From positions 5,059,501 through 5,123,500 of the forward strand of contig CM057465.1 in assembly GCA_030035585.1 (NCBI GenBank): a stretch of 64,000 bases of DNA. Reading direction: 5' to 3'. The stretch is from Dugong dugon. Its lineage: Eukaryota; Chordata; Mammalia; Sirenia; Dugongidae. The notes under the pieces were generated by a model. It was not told where the DNA came from. It ran no database searches and worked only from the letters and a program-made list of their open reading frames with translations. A program made the translations under genes and the position numbers. Position 1 is the first letter of the stretch. Every line of letters begins with the position of its first letter. This document shows positions 1 to 10,460 of the stretch, piece by piece.

Positions 1-1790
1 AATGCACAAGCACCAGAAGAGAGACTAGATAACTGGGAGCTCCTAAAAGGCAGACACTTATGCTCGTCAAAAGACTTCACCAAAAGAGTTAAAAGACAGC
101 CTACGACAAATCCGATCAGCGTCTAATCTCTAAAATCTACAAGATAGCGCAAAACCTCAACAACAAAAAGACAAATAACCCAATTAAAAAATGGGCAAAG
201 GATATGAATAGGCACTTCGCCAAAGAAGATATTCAGGCTGCTAACAGACACATGAAGAAATGCTCACGATCATTAGCCATCAGAGAAATGCAGATCAAAA
301 CTACAATGAGATATCATCTCACCCCAACAAGGCTAGCATTAATCCAAAAAACACAAAATAATAAATGCTGGAGAGGTTGTGGAGAGACTGGAACACTTAT
401 ACACTGTTGGTGGGAAAGTAAAATGATACAACCACTTTGGAAATTGATTTGGCGCTTCCTTAAAAAGCTAGAAATAGAAGTACCGTACGATCTAGCTATC
501 CTGCTCCTTGGAATATATCCTAGAGAAACAAGAGCCATCACACGAATAGATATATGCACACCCATGTTCATTGCAGCACTGTTCACGATAGCAAAAAGAT
601 GGAAACAAGCTAGGTGCCCATCAATGGACAAATGGATAAACAAATCGTGGTCTATCCACACAATGGAATACTACGCAATGATAAAGAACAACAATGAAGC
701 CGTGAAACATCCTATAACATGGAAGAATCTGGGGGGCATTATGCTGAGTGAATTTAGTCAGTCACAGAAGGACAAATATGGTATAAGAACACTATTATAA
801 GAACTCAAGAAAAGGTTTAAACACAGAATAAAACATTCTTTGATGGTTACAAGGGTGGGGAGGGAGGGTGAGGGTTATTTACTAACTAGATAGTAGATAA
901 GAATTAGGTGAAGGGAAGGACAGCACTCACTACAGGGGAAGTCAGCACAGCTGGACTAAACCAAAGGTAAGAAGTTACCTGAATACAATCAAACACTTTG
1001 AGGGACAGAGTAGCAGGGGTGGGGTCTGGGGACCGTGCTCTCAGGGGACATCTAGGTCAATTGGCATAACAAAGCTTAAGAAAATGTTCTGCATCCTACT
1101 TTGGTGGGTGGTGTCTGGGGTCTTAAAAGCAGACATGTAAGATGCATCAGTTGGTCCCAACCACCTGGAGTAAAGGAGAATGAAGAACAGCAAAGACACA
1201 AGGAAAGTATTAGCCCAAGAGACAGAACGGGCCACATAAACCAGAGACTTCGTCAGCCTGAGACCAGAAGAACTAGATGGTGCCTGGATACCACCAATGA
1301 CTGTCCTGACAGGGAACAGAACAGAGAGTCCCTGATGGAGCAGGAGAAAGGTGAGGTGCAGAACTCAAATTCTAGTAAGAAGACCAGACTTAATGGTCTG
1401 ACTGAGACTGAAGGAACCCCAGAAAGCATGGCCCCTGGATTCTCTATCAGCTCAGAACTAAAACAGTTTCTGAGGCCAACTCTTCAGACAGGGATTGGAC
1501 TGGACTGTGGGACATAAAGTGATACTCGTGAGGAGTGTGTCTCTTAGCTCAAGTACATACAAGAGACTAAACGGGCAGCTTCTGTCCGGAGGTGAGATGG
1601 GAAGGCAGAGAGGGTTGGGAGCTGGTTGAATGGACACGGGAAATCAGATGTGGAAAGGAGGAGTGTGCTGTCATGGTATGGGGAGAGCAATTAGAGTCAC
1701 ATAACAATGTATGTATAAGTTTTTGTATGAGAGACTAACTTGAAATGTAAACTTCATTTAAACTACAACAATAAACAAAAAAAGAAAAGA
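1..1790 (+). mobile_element. L1 LINE, 3' end (ORF2 C-terminus plus long 3' UTR)
   Basis: The left end is cut by the window. Bases 204-800 keep an open frame for the L1 ORF2 C-terminus, including the [16 protein letters not shown] zinc-knuckle-like block and WIHTMEYY-type tail typical of mammalian L1. Compared with the copy at 13.8-15.8 kb, about 27 bases are missing near position 105. After the ORF2 stop comes roughly 990 bases of 3' UTR ending in an A-rich tail near 1770-1790. This 3' UTR is several times longer than the human L1 one and is shared by the second copy. Confidence 0.9.
204..800 (+). pseudogene. L1 ORF2 C-terminal remnant
   Basis: A 198-codon open stretch encodes the end of L1 ORF2 protein. 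Neither the endonuclease nor the reverse transcriptase lies within the window. The in-frame Met is internal to the original ORF and is not a real start. It is long because the element is fairly young, not because it is expressed. Confidence 0.85.
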
Positions 1791-1839
1791 ATCAAATATC
1801 TTTCTAGATTTGCATACTAAGCAATAAACAAAAACCAAA

Positions 1840-2022
1840 CCAGTTGCCACTGGGTTGATTTCTACTCTTGGTGACCCCATGTGTGTCAGAGTAGAAGTGG
1901 ACTCCATAGGATTTTCAATGGCTGATCTTTCAAAAGTAGATTGCCAGGCCTTTCTTCTGAGGAGCCTCTAGGTGCACTGGAATGTCCAACCTTTGGGTTA
2001 GCAGCTGAGCACAGTAACCGTC
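1840..2022 (-). repeat. tRNA-headed afrotherian SINE, GGAGCA type
   Basis: Family definition: the plus orientation begins GAGCCCTGGTGGCGCAGTGG (A-box-like), contains TTCGAATCC-type B box near base 60, a unique body, and an end GGTCGCTATGAGTCGGAATC then GACTCGACGGCA with (ACA)n. That end is shared with the local RTE LINE, which presumably mobilises it. Two body types occur: GGGGCAG (ctatGGGGCAGttctactc) and GGAGCA (ctatGGAGCAcagttc). This copy is nearly full length and lies between L1 pieces. Confidence 0.85.
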
Positions 2023-2029
2023 TGCAAAA

Positions 2030-2450
2030 AATAACAGCAACACCAAATGCTGGCACAGATGTGGAAACCGTGGATCATTCATACATTGCTAGTGGGAATG
2101 TAAAGTGATACAGCCGCTCTGGAAGACGGTGTGGCGTTTTCTTAAAACACTAAGCATGCAACTACCATAAAACCCAGCCATTGCACTCCTGGGCATTCTT
2201 CCCAGAGAAACGAAGATTTATGTTCCCACAAAAACCTGCACTGAATGTTTATAGCAGCTTAATTTGTAATGCCGCACGTACCAACGATTGTGAAGGTGGC
2301 ACAGGATCAGGCAGTGTCTTCTTATACATAAGGTTGCCACGAGTCACAGCCAACTCAACAACAACTACAATAGCAAGATTTGTAATAATCCAGGTGTCCT
2401 TTAATGGATAAATGGTTAAACAAACCGTGGTACATTCATACCATGGAAAA
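2030..2450 (+). mobile_element. Older L1 ORF2 3' fragment, interrupted
   Basis: AATGCTGGCACAGATGTGGA and the segment up to ACCATGGAAAACT match the end of L1 ORF2 with many mutations. A roughly 95-base RTE tail interrupts it at 2280-2372. The words ATTTGTAAT occur on both sides of that insert and may be a target-site duplication. Confidence 0.75.
2280..2372 (+). mobile_element. RTE 3' tail insertion inside L1
   Basis: AACGATTGTGAAGGTGGCAC then AGGATCAGGCAGTGTCTT and an end in CAACTCAACAACAACTACAA. This is a heavily 5'-truncated copy of the RTE 3' terminus with its (ACA)n-like tail. Confidence 0.7.
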
Positions 2451-2461
2451 CTAAAAAAAAA

Positions 2462-2652
2462 TAAAATAACACTTACTGTCGAGTAGATTCCTAGTCTTGG
2501 CGACCCCACGTTTGTCAGAGTAGAACTTTGCTCCACAGGGATTTCAGTGGTTGAATTTTCAGAAGTAGATGACCAGGCTTTTCTTCTGAGGTACCTCTGG
2601 GGAGACTCGAACCTTCAGTCTTCGGGTTAGCAGCCAAGCACGTTAGCCATTT
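2462..2652 (-). repeat. tRNA-headed SINE, GGAGCA type
   Basis: Antisense near-complete copy. Its B-box region reads GACTCGAACCTTCAGTCTTC on the + strand. It sits directly upstream of an antisense RTE fragment. Confidence 0.8.
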
Positions 2653-2674
2653 TTGCAACCATGGAAAACTGTTA

Positions 2675-3690
2675 TTGTTGTTAGGTGCCATCGAGTTGGT
2701 TCAAACTCATAGCTACCCCACGTACAACAGAATGAAACACTGCCCAGTCCTGCTCCATCCTCACAGTCTTTGCCGTGTTTGAGCCTATTGTTGCAGCCAC
2801 TGTGTCAGTCCATTTCGTTGAGGGTCTTCCTCTTTTTCGTTGACCCTCTGTTTTACCAGGCATGATGTCCTTCGCCAGGGACTAGTCCCTCATGATAACA
2901 TGTCCAAAGTACGTGAGACAAAGTCTTACCATCGTCGCTTCTGAGGAGCATTCTGGCTGTACCTCTTCCAAGACAGATTTGTTCATTCTTCTGGCAGGCC
3001 ATGGTTGTGATGGTTAAGATTATGTGTCAGCTTGGCTGGGCCATGATTCTCCGTGTTTTAATGTAATGGCTCCCATGATTGAATATACTGTGAGTAGCCA
3101 ATCAGATGAAAGGGAGTCTCCTTGGGGGTATGGCCCGCATCTGTACATAAGCAGACGTTCTGGCTTTTTGCTCTCTCTGGATCCTGTGGCTGCTTCCTGT
3201 CGTCTCATCTCCCGTTCTTGGGACGTGAGCTGTCAGCTTATCTGCCCAACCTGGGATTCGTCGATCTGCACAGCCTGTGAGTGGGAGCCCTGCTCTCCGA
3301 CCTGCCAATCTTGGGCTTGCCAGCTTCTGCAGCTGTGTGACTTGGGAGAAGCCTCTACCCTGATCCACGGACTTGGGACATTCTAGCCTCTACAATCGCA
3401 TGAGCTGTTTCCTTGATATAGTCTCTCTCTATATAAGTGTTTATACACTTTACTGGTTTTGTTCTCTAGAGAACCCAGCCTAAGACAATGGTCTATTCAG
3501 TATTCTTTGCCAACACCATAATTCAAAGGCATAAATTCTTCTTCGGTCTTCCTTATTCATTGTCCAGCTTTTGCATACATATGAGGTGATTGAAAATGCC
3601 ATGGCTTGGATGAAGCGCACCTTAGACCTTAAAGTGACATCTTTGCTTTTTTAACACTTTAAAGAGGTCTTGCAGCAGATTTCCCATTGC
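2675..3690 (-). mobile_element. RTE LINE 3' fragment, antisense, split by another repeat
   Basis: On the minus strand 2681-2863 reads GQRKRGRPSTKWTDTVAATI and NQLDGT, the C-terminus of the RTE ORF. The element is interrupted from about 3003 to 3487 by an unrelated repeat and continues to about 3690 with the upstream piece (MAWMKRTLDLKVTSLLF-like DNA read antisense). At 3690 it abuts a sense RTE copy. Confidence 0.75.
3003..3487 (+). repeat. Unclassified mammalian interspersed repeat inserted in RTE
   Basis: It starts at GTTAAGATTATGTGTCAGCT and ends at CTCTAGAGAACCCAGCCTAA, the typical ends of a widespread ancient mammalian repeat (TATGTGTCAACTTGGCTGGG... to GAGAACCCTGACTAAT) that I recognise but cannot name with certainty. 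It separates two antisense RTE pieces, so it inserted after them. It contains no coding capacity that I believe. Confidence 0.55.
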
Positions 3691-5440
3691 AATAGATTTG
3701 ACACGTTAGATGCTAATGACGGAAGACCAGACAAGTTGTGGAATAACATGAAGGGCATTGTACGTGAAGAAAGCAAAAGGTCATTAAAAAGACAGGAAAG
3801 AAAGAAAAGACCAAAATGGATGTCAGAGGAGATTCTGAAACTTGTTCTTGAACATTGAGTGTCTAAAGCACACAGAAGAAATGATGAAGTAAAAGAGCTG
3901 AACAGAAGATTTTAAAGGGCAGCTCAAGAAGACAAAGTAAAACGTTATAATGAAATATACAAAGACCTAGAGTTAAGAAACCAAAAGGGAAGAACATTTT
4001 CGGCATTTCTCAAGCTGAAAGAACTGAAGAAAAAATCAAGCCTTGAGTTGCAATATTGAAGGATTCTATGGGCAAAATATTGAAAGGTGCAGGAAGCATC
4101 AAAAGAAGATGGAAAGAATACACAGTCACTGTACCAAAAAGAATTGGCCGACATTCAGCCATTTCAGGCGGTAGCATATGATGAAGAACTGATGTTATTG
4201 AAGGAAGAAGTCCAAGCTGCACTGAAGGCATTGGTGAAAACAAGCCTCCAGGAATTGACAGAATACCAATTGAGGTGTTTCAACAAATCAATGCAGCGCT
4301 AGAAGCACCCACTCATCTATGCCAAGAAATCTGGAAGTCAGCTACCTGGCCAGCTGACTGGAAGAGATCCGTATTTGTGCCCATTCAAAAAAAAGGTGAT
4401 CCAACAGAATGCGGAAATTATCAAACAATACCATTAATACCACACACAAATAAAATCTTGCTGAAGATAATTAAAAAATGGTTGTAGCAGTACATTGACA
4501 GGGAGCTGCCAGAAATTCGAGCTGAATTCAGAAGAGGACGTGGAACCAGGGATATCGTTGCCAATGTCAGACGGATCCTGGTTGAAAGCAAAGAATACCA
4601 GAAAGATGTTTACCAGTGTTTTATTGACTATGCAAAGGCATTTGATTGTGTGGATCATAACAAAGTATGGATAACACTGGGAAGAATGGGAATCCCAGAA
4701 CACTTAATTGTGCTCACGAGGAACGTGTACATAGATCAAAAGATAGCTGTTCCAACAAAATGAGGGAATGCTGCATGGTTTAAAATCAGGAAGGATGTGT
4801 GTCAAGGGTGTATCCTTTGTGCCCTTTCACCATGCTTATTGAATCTGTATGCTGATCAGATAATCCAGGAAGTGGACTATACGAAGAAGAACGAAGCATA
4901 AGGATGGAGGAAAGATTCGTTAACGATTTGTGATATGCAAATGATACAGGCTTGCTTGCTGAAAGTGAAGAGGACTTGAAGCACTTACTGATGAAGATCA
5001 AGGACTACAGCCTTCAGTATGATTGCACCTCAACGTAAAGAAAACAGAAATTCTCACCATTGGACCGATAATTAATGCGTTTGAATTACGGTGTTGGCAA
5101 AGAATACTGAATATACCATGAACTGCCGGAAGAATGAACAAATCTATCTTGAAAGAAGTACAGGCAGAATGCTCCTTAGAAGCGAGAATGGCAAGACTTC
5201 ATCTCACATACTTTGGGCACGTTATTAGGAGGGACCAGTCCCTGAAGAAGGACGTCATGGTTGGTAAAGTAGAGGATCAGTGAAAAGGAACAAGAGCCTC
5301 AACGAGATGGATGGACGCAGTAGCTGGAATGATGGGGTCAAAAATAGCAAGGATTGTGAGGATGGCACAGGATCGGGCAGTGTTTTGTTCTGTTGTACAC
5401 AGGCTCGCTATGAGCTGGAACTGGACACCTAACAACAACA
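3691..5440 (+). mobile_element. RTE LINE, 3' half
   Basis: This copy runs from the region upstream of reverse transcriptase to the CACCTAACAACAAC tail. It has the RT A-motif block FIDYAKAFDCVDHNKVW near 4620-4670. The C-motif is changed: at about 4933 the YADD box reads YAND, with an in-frame stop just before it. There are many frameshifts. It is a dead copy, 5'-truncated. Confidence 0.85.
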
Positions 5441-5640
5441 TAAACCCATTTTCGTTGAGTTGATTCTGACTCATAGTGACTCTATAGGGCAGAGCAGAAC
5501 TGCCTCAAAGGGTTTCCAAGGCTGTAATCTTTACTGGAGGCGACTGCCACATCTTCCTCCCATGGAGCAGCTGGTGGGTTTGAATTGTTGACCTTTTGGT
5601 TATCAGCCACACGCTTAACCTGTGCGCCACCCGGGCTCCT
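5441..5640 (-). repeat. tRNA-headed SINE, GGGGCAG type, full length
   Basis: It ends at the head sequence GCGCCACCCGGGCTCCT on the + strand and abuts the RTE tail at 5440, so the two shared-end elements lie tail to tail. Confidence 0.88.
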
Positions 5641-5689
5641 CTAGCAAATATATAGAAACCAGAAATTATTAGTGGTTACCAGAGATGTG

Positions 5690-5852
5690 AGGAGCCCTGG
5701 TGGCGTAGTGGTTAAGAGCTCGGCTGCTAACCAAAAGGCTGGTAGTTCAAATCCACCAGCCGCTCCTTTGAAACCCTATGGGGGCAGTTCTACTCTGCCC
5801 TGTAGGGTCGCTGTGAGTCGAAACTGACTCGATGGTGCCCAACAACAACAAG
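5690..5852 (+). repeat. tRNA-headed SINE, GGGGCAG type, short form
   Basis: The head GAGCCCTGGTGGCGTAGTGG is intact. The body lacks the ~45-base segment between CCGCTCC and GAAACCCTATGG, so the copy is about 160 bases. The tail is CCCAACAACAACAAG. Confidence 0.88.
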
Positions 5853-6365
5853 AACATGTATGGGAGGGAGGGGGGAAGGAGGAGGTTTTGCCTAGGGGAC
5901 ACTGAGTTTATGTTAATGGTGGTGGAAAGATTTGGAAAAAGATTGAAGGGTTGTACCTCTTGAAGGGTTTAATCAATGTCACTGAATTGTACATGTAGAA
6001 ATTGTTGGGGGAAAAGAAAAAGAACCCATTAGCTGTTATTTTTTGTTCCCCTCTTCTAGCTCCTGGCAACCACTGATCTACTTCCTGTGTCTGTGGATTT
6101 CCTATTCTGACATTTCATAGAAATGGACTCATACAGTATGTGGCCTTTGTGCTGACTTCATCCATGCTGTAACATATATCAGGACTTCATTCCTTTTTAT
6201 GGCTGAGTAATGCTGCATTGTATGGGCATACTACGTTTTGCTGATGGACATTTGAGTTGTTTCCACTGTTCGGCTGTTAGGGATAGTGCTCCTGTGAACG
6301 TTGGTGTACAGGTTTTTGTGTGGTTTTCTCAGGCGTATACCTAGCAGTGGAATTGCTGAGTGTAA
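5853..6365. mobile_element. Two old L1 fragments in opposite orientation
   Basis: Bases 5853-6010 (sense) contain TCACTGAATTGTACATGTAG, an L1 3' UTR signature. Bases 6020-6365 (antisense) carry CATAGAAATGGACTCATACA, TTTTTATGGCTGAGTAATGC and GTATACCTAGCAGTGGAATT, the antisense of L1 ORF2 C-terminal DNA. Both are degenerate. Confidence 0.65.
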
Positions 6366-7160
6366 AAACGGTGTGGTGGTGGTGTCTGACCTCCTCTAAC
6401 TTCACAAGGGGAAAGGAGAATGAAGACCAGTATCCCAAGGCTGATTCCCATGAGGCAGAGGTCAGACATGCCTTCTCTCTCTGCCATCTCTACCAGTTCT
6501 GACACCAACCATTCCTCCCACGGGAATCTCTACTTCTCTGCTGGGTTCAATAATTCATTGCTATGGCCACACAGAACTCACAGAGCACACTCATGATTAT
6601 GAGGTTTATTAGGGAAGTAACAAGTTACAGTTCAGGCTCAGGAACACTCAAGGATATAGTTCTTCCATCAGGACAGCCTCTTCCCAGCCATGCTTGCGGG
6701 CACACCTCTCCCTGGCCCTCAGCCTCTGCTCAGAGGCACTCAGCTTTCTTGCTCTGTGGCCAGGAAGCCCACCGCGCTGTCTCCTGCTGGTCTCCCTCTT
6801 CATGGTTACAGCTCACTTTTTGTCTCCTGGGTCCAGGAGCTTGTTGGCGCAGGATCTCGGATCCAAAAGATGTGCTGGCTCCTGGCTCTTCTTCCTTGGT
6901 AGTGGTGGGATCTTCTCTTTTCTGCCTCTGGGGTGGCTCATTTGAAACCTAGCAGGATGGCAAAACTGACCAATCCCTTTGGTGGGCCACAATTACTCTA
7001 TCACACAGTCCCACCCCACCCAGTCAGTTGCGTGGGAGTTAACAAGACAGTGGCTAGCAAGGCCACACAGAAGTGATCCGTGGTCCCTCACTGAGTCAAA
7101 CGGTGACTCTGTGTAAACTTTTTAAGGAGTGACTGCGTCACTAGCCTCCATGATTTCTCA
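6366..7160. other. No gene seen; possible old LTR-like repeat
   Basis: The stretch around 6560-6680 (GCTATGGCCACACAGAACTC then GGTTTATTAGGGAAGTAACA) resembles mammalian retroviral LTR DNA with a TTTATT signal read antisense, but I cannot assign a family. The 60-130 codon open frames at 6563-6952 have no recognisable domain. Confidence 0.3.
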
Positions 7161-7164
7161 TGCA

Positions 7165-7960
7165 AAATCCACTATCTGAATTGTTTTTCCCTGTAGGTAA
7201 TGTGATGTTTCTCTCTCACTGCTTTTAAGAATTTTTCTTTGTCTTTAGTTTTCCAGAGTTTGACTGTCATGCATCTTAGTGTGGAATTCTTTGAGCTTAT
7301 CCTCTGTGAGGGTTGCTTACCTTGTTGAATCTGTTGGTGTATGTCTTTTGCCAGGTTTGAGAAGTTTCCAGCATATTTTTTTTTAAGTACTTTTTCAGCC
7401 CCACCCTCTTTCGTTTCTACTTCTGGGATTCCAGTAATACACATGTTCACTCTTTTATTACACCCCCACAAGGTCCCTGAGACTATTCTTTTTTTTTTTT
7501 AAGTCTCTTTTTTCTCTGTTGTTCAGGCTGGGTAATTGTTTATTTGTTTTGTTTTATTTTTTTAGCCTATTTTTTCTGTTGTTCAGATTGAGTAGTGTGT
7601 ATTGTTCTGCCTTCCAGTTCACTGATTCTTTTTTCTGTCCCCTCCATTCTGCTGTTGAGCCCATCCATAGTGTTCTCTATTTCAGCTGTTGTATTTCAGT
7701 TCTAAAATTTCCATTTGGTTCTTTTGTCCGCTGTCTGTTTCTTTGCTGATGTTTTCTGTTTTTTTTCATTTGTTTCGGGCATGTTTGGAATTGCTTGTTG
7801 AAGCACTTTTGCCACGGCGGCTTTAAAACTTCTGCCGGGTTGTTCTAGCTCAGCTCTCTGCCCTGAGTCAATGTTGGCATCTGTTGTCTCTCTGCATTCC
7901 GTTTGACCTCTTTCTGTTGTGCCACCATTATCCCTGTCCTTTTCCAAAGCACCATGCCGC
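7165..7960 (-). mobile_element. Old L1 ORF1 region, antisense
   Basis: The minus-strand reading of 7172-7471 contains ITGIPEVE, FSNLAKDIHQQIQ, and KTKDKEKFLKAVREKHHITY, the RNA-binding core of L1 ORF1 protein. The flanking part (TTCACTGATTCTTTTTTCTG then CTGCTGTTGAGCCCATCCAT) is the usual antisense ORF1 5' region. It is non-functional. Confidence 0.75.
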
Positions 7961-8820
7961 CATTAACATAAACTTAACACCCCTCAAACAAACTCCCCTT
8001 TACCCTCTCCCTCCTGCCCCTGTTGTTGTCAGGTGCCATAGGGTCCTCTCTGACTGTACAATGTGTGATTTTCAGTTCAAACTGAGATAGTTAGAGATTC
8101 TGGATATTAAATTTTCCAATCTAGCTGGTGTCCTCTGATAACGCTCCATCAGGAAAGGGGGCACCACCTGCTTCCTGCCAGGTGAGGGTAGAAGTTCCCC
8201 CACTAGGCTTCTGTTGACACCCATAGAGGGGCTCCTCCTTACTGCTGGGGAGCCGTAAGTCCAGGCTCCCCACGTCATCCCCCTTTCACCTCAGGGGTGT
8301 GGGGTCCATTCCTGGCCTGACAGGATGGCAGCCCTGGCTTCCTACTCCGCCTTCTGTGACACTACCTTAGTGGGAGTGTTGGGGCGTCTTGTTATAACCT
8401 CCCAAGGGCACAAGTCTAGGCTCCCTACTTGTTCTCTGCTGGCTTGTAAGGGTGGGGCCACAGAGTTCTGTGCTGTTTGGCTGGAGTACAGCAGTTTCTG
8501 TCTGAAAGTTTTCTGTTCACTAGGCTGCCCCTTTCCTGGTCCTTGAGGCAGAGAGAATGGGCTTTCTGGGGGATTTTTTTTATGTCTTCGCCCATCAGTA
8601 ATTCCAAGTTTCCAGCTTCATTTCCAAGTCTGGGTTACCATATTTTTACACAGATAACACACACCTTCTGTGTTTGTTTGCCCACTGCACCCTCCTCCTG
8701 TGAGGTATTTCTTAAGAGCTGCTGTACCATTTTTTTTTACATGTTGCTATAAAGATAATTAGCGTAGCATGCTTACGAAAGTGTCTCAGGTTTGTTGTTT
8801 TTATATATATATACACACTT
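7961..8820. other. Intron 1 sequence without a recognised gene
   Basis: Degenerate non-coding DNA. A 40-base SINE/RTE tail relic (TGTTGTTGTCAGGTGCCATA) lies at about 8018-8055. A short T(AT)n run occurs near 8802-8812. The 60-90 codon open frames on both strands overlap each other and have no domain. Confidence 0.4.
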
Positions 8821-8829
8821 GTGGATGTA

Positions 8830-9160
8830 ATTCCATTTGGGAATAGGGTTTTCTTTATTATGTTAATGAGTGAGGCCATATCAACGTAGGGTATGTCTTA
8901 AGCTGATCACCTTGAAGATGTAAACCAAGCTGATTAGCAGAGAGCAGGAAGCAGAGATGGGGGAAGGGAGATGCCAAGCCACATGGAGATCCCCAATGAA
9001 GCAGAAGCTGAAGAGACAAGGACTGTCCCCCAGGGCCAACAGAGAGAGAAAGCCTTCCTGTAGAGCGGGCACCCTGAATTCGGACCTCCAGCCTCCTAAA
9101 CTGTGAGAAAATAAATTCCTGTTTGTTAAGGCCACCCACTCGTGGTATTTCAGTTATAAC
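8830..9160 (+). repeat. MaLR/MLT-type solo LTR
   Basis: The 3' part reads CCTCCTAAACTGTGAGAAAA then TAAATTCCTGTTTGTTAAGG and CCACCCACTCGTGGTATTTC, the hallmark of MLT1/MST-type LTRs including their AATAAA. No internal retroviral genes accompany it. An RTE fragment is inserted at its 3' edge near 9163. Confidence 0.7.
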
Positions 9161-9162
9161 GC

Positions 9163-9500
9163 ACTAGAAGAATATTGAATATACTGTGGACGGCCAGAAG
9201 AATGAACACATCTGTCTTGGAAGAAGTACAGCCAGAATGTTCCTTAGAAGTGAGGATGGGGAGACTTTGTCTCTTGTACTTGGGACATGTTATCAGGAGG
9301 GATCAGTCCCTGGAGAAGGACGTCATACTTGGTAAAGTAGAGGGTCAGCGAAAAAGAGGAAAACCCTCAACAAGATGGAGTGACACAGTGGCTGCAACAA
9401 TGGGCTCAAGCATAACGACGATTGTGAGGACGGCGCAGGACCGGGCAGTGTCTTGTTCTGTTGTACGTGGGGTCACTATGAGTCGGAACTGACTCAACAG
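9163..9500 (+). mobile_element. RTE LINE 3' fragment
   Basis: Sense-strand C-terminal ORF end: MNTSVLEEVQPECSLEVRMG, YLGHVIRRDQSLEKDVILGK, EGQRKRGKPSTRWSDTVAAT. It is 5'-truncated and keeps about 100 codons open before GTCGGAACTGACTCAACAGC. Confidence 0.85.
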
Positions 9501-10240
9501 CACTTATCCAATGACAAGAGACGAGAGCACTCGACCGCTAAGAGTGTGTGTCATGTCCAGAGCGCTTAGCCTCGCCAGTGCGGGAGAGAGGTTGTTGCGG
9601 GCTAGGCTGGAGGTCCAGTCTTAGTGCTGTTTGTTGGCTGTGCTGCTGTTCACTGCGTCCTTACGGTGCGTGGTGTTCATAACCTCACACAGTCCTCACA
9701 GCAGCTCTTTTAAGGGGTCCTGTTATCATTCCCGCTTTAGAGACAGGGATCTGGGGCTTGGAGAAGCCACCGCTGGTAGGTGGCAGAGGGGATTCAGAGC
9801 GGACTCAGATCCTGAGTGCTCCCTCATCAGACACGGGGTTGGGGTTTGTTAAGTAACCCCACTGGCTTGTGTAGCAGTGCGGAAAGGGAGAAGGGGCAGG
9901 GTTCTCTGAGCGGCAGTTAGCCTGTTCCCAGCCCTGCATTCCTGGGTGGCACTGGTAGGCCCCTGAGGTTCTCTGGCCCCCTTTCCTGTCTCTGCGAGGG
10001 AGGTGCTAGGACAACATCTCACATGGGTAGAGGCGTGAATGAGAGGTGAAAACGTGCCCCAAATGCAAGTGTAAAGTGGACAGTGGACCGCTTTTCTGCA
10101 TGTCAGTTGGCTGGTTTAACAGAAGCGGTTCTAGGATTAAGGCAGCACCTCCTGGAACCCACAGCCCGGGAGACATGGTTGAGTAAGCTCTGGCTCTTCT
10201 CTCCAGAACTTGCAGCTTAACAGGAAAAGCCCAGTTCTAT
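9501..10240. other. Intron 1 sequence without recognised feature
   Basis: Unique-looking DNA of moderate GC. Bases 9680-9850 (CTCACAGCAGCTCTTTTAAG then GACAGGGATCTGGGGCTTGG) resemble an old MIR-type SINE but too weakly to assert. No gene. Confidence 0.4.
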
Positions 10241-10244
10241 GGAT

Positions 10245-10460
10245 TGGCTGGCGTCCCTGGGTGGTACAAACAGTTAGCGTGCTTGGCTGCTAACCGAAAG
10301 GTTGGTGGTTCAAGTCCACTCAGAGGTTCCTCGGAAGAAAAGACTGGGTGGTCTGCTTCTGAAAAATCAGCCCCTGAACACCCTATGGAGCACAGTTCTA
10401 CGCAGATACACAAGAGGTCACCGTGAGTCGGGGTCGACTTGACAGCAGCTGGTTGATGGA
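10245..10460 (+). repeat. tRNA-headed SINE, GGAGCA type
   Basis: Head GTCCCTGGGTGGTACAAACA and B box GGTTCAAGTCCACTC. The body carries CTATGGAGCACAGTTCTACG. It ends near GTCGACTTGACAGCAGCTGG. Confidence 0.85.

Noticed and set aside
8830..9160. Endogenous retrovirus with genes
   Set aside because: Only an LTR-like segment is seen, with no gag, pol or env similarity on either side.
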